A stretch of DNA of 64,000 nt from Lachnospiraceae bacterium. Lineage in GTDB: Bacteria; Bacillota; Clostridia; Lachnospirales; Lachnospiraceae. The translations under genes were made by a program, and so were the position numbers. The stretch spans positions 1-64,000 of the forward strand of contig JAFRKV010000006.1 of the NCBI GenBank assembly GCA_017431515.1, in the 5' to 3' direction. Position 1 is the first letter of the stretch, and every line of letters begins with the position of its first letter. Of the stretch, positions 35,631-44,074 are shown in pieces. A model generated the notes under the pieces. That model saw only the letters and a list, made by a program, of their open reading frames with translations. It was not told the DNA's origin and searched no databases.

Positions 35631-36887
35631 TCACAAATATAGCAATTCCTCTCCGACGATGCCCCGGGCGAAGGTATTCGCTTCCCTTCCCTCCGCGGCC
35701 ACCGCCAGCTTCACATACTCCTTTGTATAGCCGGTGAAGTAACGGATGCCGTCATGCACCTCGCACTCCTCCAGCAAGATCTCTTCCTCTTTGCCCCGGT
35801 AGTATTCACGAAACGCCTCCGCCTGTCTTCCGGTCAGTTCCAGAAGCACGGCGCTCCGGGCTTTCTTTGTTTCCTCCGGCACCTGACCCTCCATCTTCGC
35901 AGCCCGCGTCCCGCTGCGTCTGCTGTAGGGGAACACATGGATCTCATACAACGACAGGTCTTTCAGGAAGGATACGGTCTCGGCAAACTCTTCCTCCGTC
36001 TCCCCCGGGAACCCTGTGATCACATCCGTCGTGATGGCCGGGTGGGTAAAAAACGACCGCAGCAATTCGCAGGATGCCCGGTATTCTTCCGGGGTATAAT
36101 GCCTGTTCATCCGCTGCAAGGTCGATATGCAGCCGCTCTGGAGCGAAAGATGAAAATGGGGGCAGAAACTTTGTATCCCGGAGAGCCCCCGGCAGAACGC
36201 CTCCGTGATGATGCGGGGCTCCAACGACCCCAGCCGGATCCGTTTCACCCCATCGATCCGGTCTACGGCTTCGACCAGCGAAAGCAGCGTATCTCCCGTA
36301 TCTTTCCCGTAGGAGCTGAGATGGATCCCTGTCAGCACAAACTCCTGGAAGCCGTTCCTTGCAAGTCCTGCCACCTCCTCCAGTATCTCCTCCCTGTCGC
36401 GGCTTTTGCTTTTCCCTCTGGCATAGGGGATCAGGCAGTAGGCGCAAAACATCTCACACCCGTCCTGTACCTTGAGAAAGGCTCTCGTATGCATGGCCGG
36501 GCTTCGCAGCATCCCAATCAGTTTATTTTTGTCCTCATTGCCGATGGCGATGTCGCAGATCCCGCTTTCCACCAGATCGCTTTTTGCCGTGTCCACATAA
36601 CATCCCACCGCCACGATCTGCGCGTCCGGATTCAGTTTTCTCGCCCGCCGCAGCATCTGTCTGGATTTTTTGTCCGCGATATTGGTCACGGTGCAGGTAT
36701 TCACCACGTAGACATCCGCGGCTTCCGTAAACGGGACAATGCGGTAGCCCTCCGCCTCCAGCAGTTCTCTCAGCGCCTCCGTCTCGTAGGCATTGACTTT
36801 GCATCCGAGGTTGTGAAGCGCCGCTGTCTTTTCTCCCGCGGTTTTTTCAAATTTGACTTTTCCGTTGTTTTTATGTACGATGGGCAT
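35631..36887 (-). CDS. mtaB: tRNA t6A37 methylthiotransferase MtaB
   Basis: The 418-residue radical-SAM enzyme converts t6A37 to ms2t6A in tRNAs. UPF0004 domain ALHNLGCKVNAYETEALRE, VVNTCTVTNIADKKSRQ and VAVGCYVDTAK hold the first cluster cysteines; the radical-SAM motif is FLKVQDGCEMFCAYCLIPYA (CxxxCxxC); a TRAM domain closes the protein. ATG 36887 is the only start in reach. A TATAAT ends 5 nt before it and there is no RBS, so the mRNA may be leaderless. Divergent from the HPr-like gene by 38 bp. Confidence 0.95.
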   Translation of the reverse strand: MPIVHKNNGKVKFEKTAGEKTAALHNLGCKVNAYETEALRELLEAEGYRIVPFTEAADVYVVNTCTVTNIADKKSRQMLRRARKLNPDAQIVAVGCYVDTAKSDLVESGICDIAIGNEDKNKLIGMLRSPAMHTRAFLKVQDGCEMFCAYCLIPYARGKSKSRDREEILEEVAGLARNGFQEFVLTGIHLSSYGKDTGDTLLSLVEAVDRIDGVKRIRLGSLEPRIITEAFCRGLSGIQSFCPHFHLSLQSGCISTLQRMNRHYTPEEYRASCELLRSFFTHPAITTDVITGFPGETEEEFAETVSFLKDLSLYEIHVFPYSRRSGTRAAKMEGQVPEETKKARSAVLLELTGRQAEAFREYYRGKEEEILLEECEVHDGIRYFTGYTKEYVKLAVAAEGREANTFARGIVGEELLYL

Positions 36888-36925
36888 AGTTCATTATATA
36901 CCAAGTCTTTAGGAGGTTTTATGAT

Positions 36926-37174
36926 ATGAAGACAGTTCAGATTTCACTTAATTCGATTGATAAGGTAAAGTCCTTTGTCAACGCCATCAGCACGTTTGAT
37001 TTTGACTTTGATCTGGTATCCGGCAGATATGTCATTGACGCGAAATCCATCATGGGCATTTTCTCTCTGGATCTCAGCAAGCCCATCGATTTGAACATCC
37101 ATTCCGATGCGGATGAGGAGACCGTCATGGAAGCCATCAAGCCGTATCTTGTGAATGTCCCCGCTGAGGGCTGA
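36926..37174 (+). CDS. HPr-family protein lacking the active-site histidine
   Basis: An 82-residue protein with the HPr fold: MKTVQISLNSIDKVKSFVNA, then AKSIMGIFSLDLSKPID around the regulatory serine. The phosphorylatable His15 region (normally GLHARP) is replaced by NSIDKV, so it cannot relay phosphate from enzyme I, while the Ser46-like site is kept. It probably has a regulatory role like Crh, although this is inference. RBS TAGGAGGTTTTATGAT precedes the ATG. Single gene, divergent from mtaB. Confidence 0.87.
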   Translation: MKTVQISLNSIDKVKSFVNAISTFDFDFDLVSGRYVIDAKSIMGIFSLDLSKPIDLNIHSDADEETVMEAIKPYLVNVPAEG

Positions 37175-37213
37175 TCCCTCCCTTATCAATCTGAAAACAG
37201 AGCAATCTGCGTT

Positions 37214-37879
37214 TTACCGGTTCTTTAAATTTGTCACGATGTCGTACAATAGGGAACCGGTTTTTCCTTGTGCGGGATACTCTTCCTTTCCCACTTCCAG
37301 AATCACATAGCCACAGCAGTTGATGATCTTCGCGCCGCTGGGATGCTCCCGCTCTCTCGTGAAACGGGCGTATTCCTTATGCACATGGCCGTGCAAAAGA
37401 TACCGCGGATGGTAGCGGTCCAGCAGCTCATTGAATACCGCAAAGCCTTGATGCGCACGGTCTTCCAGATCTCCATATCCCTTGGCGGGTGCGTGGGTGA
37501 TCAGCATATCAAAGCCGTTGGTCATCTCCGCCATGGGACGAAGCTTCCTGACTCTGGAAGCCATCTGGCGTTCCGTATACATATCCAGGCCGTCCCGGTA
37601 ACGCATGCTGCCGCCGAGTCCCATGATCCTCAGCCCGTGAAAATTGAAGATTCTGTCCTCGATGCAGACGCACCCTTCCGGCGCATGTTCCTCATAGCCG
37701 TGGTCGTGATTGCCTCTGACATAAAGAAGCTCCGCGTTCAGCATGGTGCGCAGGAATTCCAGATAGGAGGCATGGAGATCCCCGCAGGAAATGATGAGAT
37801 CGATCTCCCCCAGCCGCTCCTTATCAAAAAAATCCCATAGCGCTTTTTCTTCATTGTCTGCGATCGCCAAAATCCTCAT
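37214..37879 (-). CDS. Metallophosphoesterase family protein
   Basis: The 221-residue protein has calcineurin-like motifs: MRILAIADNEEK (first Asp, but without the usual DxH), LIISCGDLHASY, VRGNHDHGYEEH, MLITHAPAKGYGD and LLHGHVHKEY. The first motif DNE in place of DTH is unusual and may alter one metal site. The substrate is unknown. RBS GAGGGGACCCAAAA precedes the start. It is last in a long minus-strand gene run. Confidence 0.9.
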   Translation of the reverse strand: MRILAIADNEEKALWDFFDKERLGEIDLIISCGDLHASYLEFLRTMLNAELLYVRGNHDHGYEEHAPEGCVCIEDRIFNFHGLRIMGLGGSMRYRDGLDMYTERQMASRVRKLRPMAEMTNGFDMLITHAPAKGYGDLEDRAHQGFAVFNELLDRYHPRYLLHGHVHKEYARFTREREHPSGAKIINCCGYVILEVGKEEYPAQGKTGSLLYDIVTNLKNR

Positions 37880-37923
37880 TTTTGGGTCCCCTCAAAACCT
37901 TCCCCTTATGATACGCGCTTCCG

Positions 37924-39924
37924 TCAGTTCTCCGTCGTCTGCACGTTTGACAAATCCAGTCCGCTGATCCGGACCGCATTTTTCCCCGCGTCCGTCAGCT
38001 TCTCCGCCGGCGGCACTTCGCCGATGACATTGTCGTTCAGCCAATTCATCGTAATCATTTCCTCATTCGTCAGTTCCCCTGCGTCCGCCGCATGCATCAC
38101 GCCGTCTCTGCTTCGCAGCTCCCCGTCAAAGGGATGAAACGTCTTGTTGATCAGCGCCCGCCGATAGATATCAATCATTTTCTGGGAATAGTAGGAAAGA
38201 TTCTGGGACAGGATCACATCGATCACGCCGGAGGCCATGCCCCACCAGTAGTTCAGTGCCGTACCGGCTTTCGGCGCATCCTCCTTGTCATAGCTTCCGT
38301 TCAGGATGCTCCGCACGATCAGTTCATAATACTTGCCCCAATCCCACACCGGCATCGCCAGATTATGGACCTGATCCTCCCCATCGATCCTGTAAAGTCC
38401 GTAGTCCCGGGATTTCGCCGACGGCTTGATGAGATCCGGCCCGGAAATCATCCGCGCGCCTTTGCTTGTCAGTTCTTCCTTCCAGTCCGTGTCCTTCAGC
38501 GACGTCCAGGTCACATACACCTCTGCCTCGGGATCCGCCATGGCCGCGCCGATGGCAAAGGCATTGATCCTGGAAACCGCGCCGAAAATGGGATAATCCG
38601 CAACATATCCAATCTTATGGTTCTCCGTCAGAGACCCGGCCAGCACCCCCATCAGAAATTTCGCCTCGTGCATCCTGCCGTAATAAGTGCGCACCTTTCC
38701 GTGGGACAGGTTGATGGAGCAGTTCATAAACCGCACATTGGGAAAATGCACCGCCGCCCGCATGGTCTCCTCTATCTGGGTGGGCGAAGTGGTAAAGATC
38801 AGCTCTGCGCCGCCTTCCACTGACTTGTCGATGGCCTCCCGGATCGCATCCTCCTCTAAGCAGTGGGAAACCGCCTCGGTCTCTACCACGCCTTCAAACA
38901 CCTGCTGCAGCCGGTTCCGCCCCAGCTCATGGCCGTAAAACCAGCTGGATTCGTCCGGGGAGGTCTCGTATAGAAACGCTGCTTTCAGAGGTTTCTTCTC
39001 GGAATAGAGCTTCGGCATGATCAGGTTGGAAAGCATGGTGCCGCCCTCTTTCAGGTTTGGCGTTTCCTGAATCTGTAGCGGATTTTCGCTGGACTGGATT
39101 TCAAATTCCGTCCGGAGCTTTTCAATCCGTTTCTCCACCAGGTCCTTCCCAGCGGTCAGCGGCTCCTCTTTGCAATAATAGGAAAGGTAGACGAGAAACG
39201 CCTCCGACGGCGTCAGTTTCTGCTTTCCGCCGTACTTTGCGTTGTAGGCATTGGTAAAAACAGAAAAGGCATAGGACAGTTCCTTCACCAGATCCTCATC
39301 CCATTTCGTTTTTAAATCCTGATTTAAAAGTTCAGCTAAACGCTGATAACTTCCCTCTTTCGTAAAGACAATCTCATAAAGCGGCGCGCACCGGAAAAAC
39401 TGATCAAACTCATAATAAGCTTTCACCAGCTCCTCGTCTTCATTTTTGGGCATGACGCGGGTAATGTCCGCCAGGATCATGGGCATCTTGAGATATTTCA
39501 GCACGGACACCCGTTTATTGCCTTCCAGGACATAAAATTTCCAGAGGTATTCATACACCTTCACGGCATCCCGGATTCCTTCCGTCTCCTGCGCCCCCAG
39601 CAGCGTGATCCACTTCAGCGCAAACTCGCTCTCATCCGCCAGGATCGGCATAAAATTGCAGGCAAAGGCTTCCTGCCGCCCCCGGGTCTTGGTGCCCACC
39701 ACCTGCGACAGAGCGATTTCCATGATCCCGATAGGCACGCCCACATCCGAGCTTCCGCCGGGGAAAAATTCCTCCAGCGCCGGCAGATACGGGTATTGTC
39801 CATTGGCCACCGCTCTGCGGCAGGCGCGATCTCCCTGTCTTTTTGCCGCGGCATATTCCGCAGCGCGGCTTTTCACGGAAGTCTGCAGCGCCGGGCTGTC
39901 TTCCAAAAGGTCATCCAAACCCAT
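37924..39924 (-). CDS. Cytosolic ParB-like / BMP-family ligand-binding fusion protein
   Basis: About 666 residues and no signal peptide. Residues 1-300 are helical with a ParB/sulfiredoxin-like motif (VLEGNKRVSVLKYLKMP). Residues about 340-620 form a BMP (PnrA-like nucleoside) binding domain: KPLKAAFLYETSPDESSWFY, LIFTTSPTQIEETM, YYGRMHEAKFLMGVLAGSL, KIGYVADYPIFGAVSRINAF. BMP domains are normally lipoproteins outside the cell, so a cytosolic one joined to a ParB-like part is probably a sensor; this is inference. ATG 39924 has RBS GGAAGGGAGACCATTT. It lies 40 nt behind thiI. Confidence 0.82.
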   Translation of the reverse strand: MGLDDLLEDSPALQTSVKSRAAEYAAAKRQGDRACRRAVANGQYPYLPALEEFFPGGSSDVGVPIGIMEIALSQVVGTKTRGRQEAFACNFMPILADESEFALKWITLLGAQETEGIRDAVKVYEYLWKFYVLEGNKRVSVLKYLKMPMILADITRVMPKNEDEELVKAYYEFDQFFRCAPLYEIVFTKEGSYQRLAELLNQDLKTKWDEDLVKELSYAFSVFTNAYNAKYGGKQKLTPSEAFLVYLSYYCKEEPLTAGKDLVEKRIEKLRTEFEIQSSENPLQIQETPNLKEGGTMLSNLIMPKLYSEKKPLKAAFLYETSPDESSWFYGHELGRNRLQQVFEGVVETEAVSHCLEEDAIREAIDKSVEGGAELIFTTSPTQIEETMRAAVHFPNVRFMNCSINLSHGKVRTYYGRMHEAKFLMGVLAGSLTENHKIGYVADYPIFGAVSRINAFAIGAAMADPEAEVYVTWTSLKDTDWKEELTSKGARMISGPDLIKPSAKSRDYGLYRIDGEDQVHNLAMPVWDWGKYYELIVRSILNGSYDKEDAPKAGTALNYWWGMASGVIDVILSQNLSYYSQKMIDIYRRALINKTFHPFDGELRSRDGVMHAADAGELTNEEMITMNWLNDNVIGEVPPAEKLTDAGKNAVRISGLDLSNVQTTEN

Positions 39925-39964
39925 AAATGGTCTCCCTTCCTTTACACTTTCCACTGAAATCAGG

Positions 39965-41143
39965 TCAGATCTCCACAATCTCCACGTCCGACAGTGCCTT
40001 TTCCACCAACGGCTCCACGATGCCGTCCAGTTTCTGCTCCGACAGCACGATCCGATCAAGCCTCGGCTTCGTCACAGGGTGCTTCGCCACAAAGATCGTG
40101 CAGCAATCCTCATAAGGCAGAATGGAGGTCTCGTAAGTCCCGATCTGTTCGGACAGATGGACGATATCCTGCTTGTCAAAGGCGATGAGGGGACGGTAAA
40201 CCGGCAGCGTCGCCGCGTCATCCGTGCAGAAAAGCGCCTGCATGGTCTGGCTCGCCACCTGTCCGATGGATTCCCCCGTGATCAGCCCGAGACAGTCGTC
40301 CGCCTTTGCGAAATGCTCCGCGATCTGCATCATAAAACGACGCATGATGATCGTCAGTTCGTCATGGGGACAATGCTCATAAATCGCCAGCTGGATATCC
40401 GTGAAATTCACCACATACAGCTTCATGGGCCCGGTATACACGGAAATGATCTTCGCCAGATCGATCACCTTCTGCTTCGCGCGGTCGCTGGTATAGGGCG
40501 GCGCATGAAAATAGACCGCCTCGATCTGCACCCCGCGCTTGGCGGTCATGTAGCCCGCCACCGGGCTGTCGATGCCGCCGGACAACAGCAGCATGGCTTT
40601 CCCCGAAGTCCCCACAGGCATGCCGCAGGGGCCTTCGATCTCTTCGGAATAAATACTGATCTCGTTGCGGATCTCCACATGGATCCGCACCTCCGGGGTA
40701 TGGACATCCACCCTGGTTCCCGGGAATGTCTCCAGGATCCGTTCCCCGAGATCCGCGTTCACCTCCATGGACTGCTTCGGATAGTTCTTTCTGGCACGGC
40801 GGGTCTCCACCTTAAAGGTGAAGTCCTTCTTCTCATAGGTCTCCTCGATGTGGGCGCAGACCGCATCGGAAAGCGCCTCAAACCCTTCGTCTGAGGTCAC
40901 CTTCACCGGACAGAACCGGACGATCCCGAACACCTTGGAAAGCGCTTCCACCGCTCCGTCATAGTCATAGGCGCCTTCGACCTCCGCAAAGATGCGACCA
41001 TCGGTTTTCCTGACATGAAAGATCCCGTCCACGTCCTTTAACGCAAACCGGATCTGGTCCACCAGCGCGTCCTCAAAGAGATACCGGTTTTTTCCCTTGA
41101 TCCCGATCTCTCCGTATTTGATTAAAAATGATTGATAACTCAT
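39965..41143 (-). CDS. thiI: tRNA 4-thiouridine synthase ThiI
   Basis: The 392-residue enzyme adenylates U8 of tRNA and transfers sulfur. N-terminal ferredoxin-like and THUMP domains (IKYGEIGIKGKNRYLFEDAL) are followed by the PP-loop LLLSGGIDSPVAGYM. ITGESIGQVASQTMQAL is typical. There is no rhodanese domain, as is usual in Bacillota. The gene lies directly behind a NifS-type desulfurase that probably donates the sulfur. Confidence 0.96.
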   Translation of the reverse strand: MSYQSFLIKYGEIGIKGKNRYLFEDALVDQIRFALKDVDGIFHVRKTDGRIFAEVEGAYDYDGAVEALSKVFGIVRFCPVKVTSDEGFEALSDAVCAHIEETYEKKDFTFKVETRRARKNYPKQSMEVNADLGERILETFPGTRVDVHTPEVRIHVEIRNEISIYSEEIEGPCGMPVGTSGKAMLLLSGGIDSPVAGYMTAKRGVQIEAVYFHAPPYTSDRAKQKVIDLAKIISVYTGPMKLYVVNFTDIQLAIYEHCPHDELTIIMRRFMMQIAEHFAKADDCLGLITGESIGQVASQTMQALFCTDDAATLPVYRPLIAFDKQDIVHLSEQIGTYETSILPYEDCCTIFVAKHPVTKPRLDRIVLSEQKLDGIVEPLVEKALSDVEIVEI

Positions 41144-41172
41144 AATTCTCTCTCGGGAGCTGATACAGCTCG

Positions 41173-42330
41173 TTACTTTCTCGTATATTTTCGGAGTTTT
41201 GGCACAATGCGCTGCATGGCATCGACCGCATGGGCGATCTCCTCTTCCGTCGTCTGCGCCGAAAAACTGAAACGCACCGTGGAAGACAGGTATTGCTCCG
41301 GGAGGCCGATGGCCTTCAGCGTTTCGCTGACGGCAGGTTTGTTGGAGGCGCAGGCCGAGCCCGCCGAAACGTAAACGCCTTCCTCCTCCAGTGCGTGCAG
41401 CAGCACCTCGCTTCGGACGCCGCTTACGCTCACGCTTGTAATATATGGGGAGGCCGTTTCATCGGTCTGTCCCCCGTTGATCAAAATGTCCTCCATCGTC
41501 TGCAGACCTGTGATGAGCTGCGCCCGAAGGGTGCGCATCCGCCCTTCTTTTTCCGCAAGCCCCCTGCAGCTTTCCTCCGCCGCAGCTGCCAGCCCCGCGA
41601 TCCCGGGCACATTTTCCGTCCCGGAGCGCAAGCCCCACTGCTGCCCGCCGCCGAGGATCTGCGGAATCAGCTTCGTCCTTTCTCTGATATACAGAAATCC
41701 GACGCCCTTCGGCCCATGGATCTTGTGCCCGCTCACAGAAAGCAGGTCGATCCCCGTCTTTTCCGGCGTAAGGATCCGTTTCCCATACGCCTGGATCGCG
41801 TCCACATGGAAATAGGCCTGCGCCGCCTTCTCCCGGATGATTTTGGACGCCTCCGCGATGGGCTCCACTGTCCCGATCTCGTTATTCACCTGCATCAGAG
41901 AAACCAGTGCAGTTTCGGCGTTTGCTTCTTTTTCCAGCGCCTTCAGAGAGACCACGCCCTGTGCGTCCACAGGGAGAAAAATCACCTCATACCCCTGCTC
42001 CTGCAGGGCCTTCATGGGATTACGCACCGCCGGGTGCTCAATGGCAGAAGTGAGGATCCGTCTGCCCGCTCTCCGGTTCGCCTGCACTGCGCCGAAGATC
42101 GCGAGATTATTGGACTCCGTCCCCCCGGAGGTGAAGACGATCTCTTTTTCCTTTGCCCGCAGCGTCTTTGCGATGGTTTCCCGCGCATCTTTCACGATCC
42201 GCTCCGCTTCCATCCCCTTCCGGTGCATGGAGGACGGATTGCCGTATGTCACGGTCATCGCCTCCGTCACCGCCTGCGCGGCTTTTTCGCTGCATCGGGT
42301 GGTCGCCGCATTATCCAGATATGCTTCCAT
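41173..42330 (-). CDS. Cysteine desulfurase, NifS/IscS family
   Basis: The 385-residue PLP enzyme releases sulfur from cysteine. It starts MEAYLDNAATTRCSEKAAQA; the Schiff-base Lys lies in SVSGHKIHGPKGVGFLY, the His in AIEHPAVRNPM and the catalytic Cys in SAGSACASNKPAVSETLK. ATG 42330 follows AAGGAACGGCAA; an in-frame GTG at 42351 is less likely. Pairing with thiI (29 nt) suggests a dedicated partner for s4U rather than general Fe-S assembly, as described for Bacillus NifZ. Confidence 0.95.
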   Translation of the reverse strand: MEAYLDNAATTRCSEKAAQAVTEAMTVTYGNPSSMHRKGMEAERIVKDARETIAKTLRAKEKEIVFTSGGTESNNLAIFGAVQANRRAGRRILTSAIEHPAVRNPMKALQEQGYEVIFLPVDAQGVVSLKALEKEANAETALVSLMQVNNEIGTVEPIAEASKIIREKAAQAYFHVDAIQAYGKRILTPEKTGIDLLSVSGHKIHGPKGVGFLYIRERTKLIPQILGGGQQWGLRSGTENVPGIAGLAAAAEESCRGLAEKEGRMRTLRAQLITGLQTMEDILINGGQTDETASPYITSVSVSGVRSEVLLHALEEEGVYVSAGSACASNKPAVSETLKAIGLPEQYLSSTVRFSFSAQTTEEEIAHAVDAMQRIVPKLRKYTRK

Positions 42331-42401
42331 TTGCCGTTCCTTATCCAACACCGTTACTGCCCCTTATGTTATCACAAAATCCGCGGTCCCGTCGATAAAT
42401 A

Positions 42402-43136
42402 CTATGCCATTTCCAACGCCAGCATCACAGCGGACATCGCGGTAATCGCCGCGGTGTCCGTTCTTAATATCCGTTTCCCAAGGGATAAGCATCTTGCTTT
42501 TTTTTCGACGGCGGCCACCTCTTCCAGCGAAAACCCGCCTTCCGGACCGATCATAATCCCGATGGTCTGTCCCGACCTGATCGTATCAAGCGCATCCCTC
42601 GTCGCTTCCATGCCGCGCTCATTTTCATAGGGAAACAGCTTCAGATCACACTGCAAAAAAGCATCCAGCGCCGCCGGAAAATCGCAGACATCCCGTACAA
42701 CGGGCAGTCTGCTTCGTTTGCTTTGCCGCGCTGCATTCTCTGCAATGGTCTGCCAACGCTTGACCTTGCTTTTTGCTTTTTCCTCTGTGAGACGCACCAC
42801 ACAGTACTGCATCGATACCGGGATGATCTCGGAAACCCCCAACTCCACAGTCTTTTCAATGACGGTCTCCATCCGGTCGCCTTTCGGGATCGCCTGAAAC
42901 AGCAGCACTGTCGCGGGAAGCTCTGTACTGATGAGGTCAGAGAGGATATCCGCCTGCAAAAACGAATCCCCGATCTCTGCCACCCGGCACAGCATATTTT
43001 TACCGTCGGCCGTGCTTACCCGCAGTTTCTCGCCGGCCTTCAGCCGCACCACATGGATCAAATGATGCGCATCCTCTCCGGTGATGGTCACATATTCTTT
43101 TCCGACCTGGCTGTCCTCTACAAAGACCTGCTGCAT
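42402..43136 (-). CDS. rsmE: 16S rRNA m3U1498 methyltransferase RsmE
   Basis: A 244-residue SPOUT methyltransferase: MQQVFVEDSQVG at the start, an N-terminal PUA-like domain (DAHHLIHVVRLKAGEKLRVS), EKTVELGVSEIIPVSMQYCV, and the knot motifs IMIGPEGGFSLEEV and LGKRILRTDTAAITAMS. ATG 43136 fits the family start; the frame also offers GTG at 43151. It overlaps prmA by 19 nt, the usual prmA-rsmE pair. Confidence 0.95.
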   Translation of the reverse strand: MQQVFVEDSQVGKEYVTITGEDAHHLIHVVRLKAGEKLRVSTADGKNMLCRVAEIGDSFLQADILSDLISTELPATVLLFQAIPKGDRMETVIEKTVELGVSEIIPVSMQYCVVRLTEEKAKSKVKRWQTIAENAARQSKRSRLPVVRDVCDFPAALDAFLQCDLKLFPYENERGMEATRDALDTIRSGQTIGIMIGPEGGFSLEEVAAVEKKARCLSLGKRILRTDTAAITAMSAVMLALEMA

Positions 43137-44074
43137 ACGATTCCGACCCACTCCCCCTGATGCATCGTCTCCATGATCGAAAAGCCCGCATCCTTGAGCG
43201 CTTCCTTTACTTCGTTTTCCTTAAAATCGATGATCCCCGAGGCAATGAAGATCCCGTCCGGCTTCATGCGATCCGGGATCACCGGCGCCATGGGGATGAT
43301 CACATCCGCGAGGATATTCGCCACAACGATATCAAAGCAGCCTGTACCGACGGCCTCCTGCAGGGCTTTGTCATCAATCAGATTCCCGCAGAAAAAGCGG
43401 CCTTTGTGCTCGGGCAGTTGATTGACTGCGAAGTTTTCTTTTACGGATGACAGACAAGCCTCATCAATATCCGTGCCGACCACCTCCGATGCACCAAGTT
43501 TCAGCGCTGCAATCGAAAGGATACCGCTGCCGAAGCCCGCATCCAGCACCATATCCCCTTCATTGAGATACTTCCGCAATGCTTTGATGCAAAGCTGCGT
43601 CGTCTCATGCTTTCCGGTGCCGAAAGAGATCCCGGGATCGATCACGATCTCTGTTTGACAGGAGATACCTTCTTCGGCCTCCTCCCAGGTAGGCCGGATA
43701 TAGATATCGTCAATCGTGAATGCGTGGAAAAACTGCTTCCAGTTATTCAGCCAGTCCGCATCCTCTGTTTCTCCGACCTTGACCGTGCCGGGTCCCACAT
43801 TCACAAACTGCCGCTGTTCCTCGATCCCGTCGTAGATCTGCTGCAGGAATGCGTCGGTATGCAGCCCTTCCTCCGCATAAAAGCTGATGATGCTGCTGCC
43901 GTCATCCGGCGCAAGCTCCGGGGGAAAATCGACAAACATCCCCGCCAGTTCTTCCTTTGTGAGCGGCACATTGTTTTCGATCTCCACGCCCATGACACCG
44001 AGATCGTAAAGCATGGCGCTGATAAAGTCCTCAGCCTCTGTGGTTGTCAGAATGGAAAATTTGGTGTATTTCAT
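43118..44074 (-). CDS. prmA: Ribosomal protein L11 methyltransferase
   Basis: The 318-residue enzyme trimethylates lysines of L11. Motifs: VIDPGISFGTGKHETTQLCI, the SAM loop MVLDAGFGSGILSIAALKLG, FDIVVANILADVII (NPPY-like) and DGIFIASGIIDFKENEVKEA. It starts with ATGA overlapping the MscS stop. Confidence 0.96.
   Translation of the reverse strand: MKYTKFSILTTTEAEDFISAMLYDLGVMGVEIENNVPLTKEELAGMFVDFPPELAPDDGSSIISFYAEEGLHTDAFLQQIYDGIEEQRQFVNVGPGTVKVGETEDADWLNNWKQFFHAFTIDDIYIRPTWEEAEEGISCQTEIVIDPGISFGTGKHETTQLCIKALRKYLNEGDMVLDAGFGSGILSIAALKLGASEVVGTDIDEACLSSVKENFAVNQLPEHKGRFFCGNLIDDKALQEAVGTGCFDIVVANILADVIIPMAPVIPDRMKPDGIFIASGIIDFKENEVKEALKDAGFSIMETMHQGEWVGIVCSRSL

Noticed and set aside
41230..42630. 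Plus-strand frame of 466 codons over the NifS/RsmE genes
   Set aside because: Antisense shadow of a G+C-biased gene; the protein is His/Arg-rich and matches nothing, while the minus-strand gene has all motifs.
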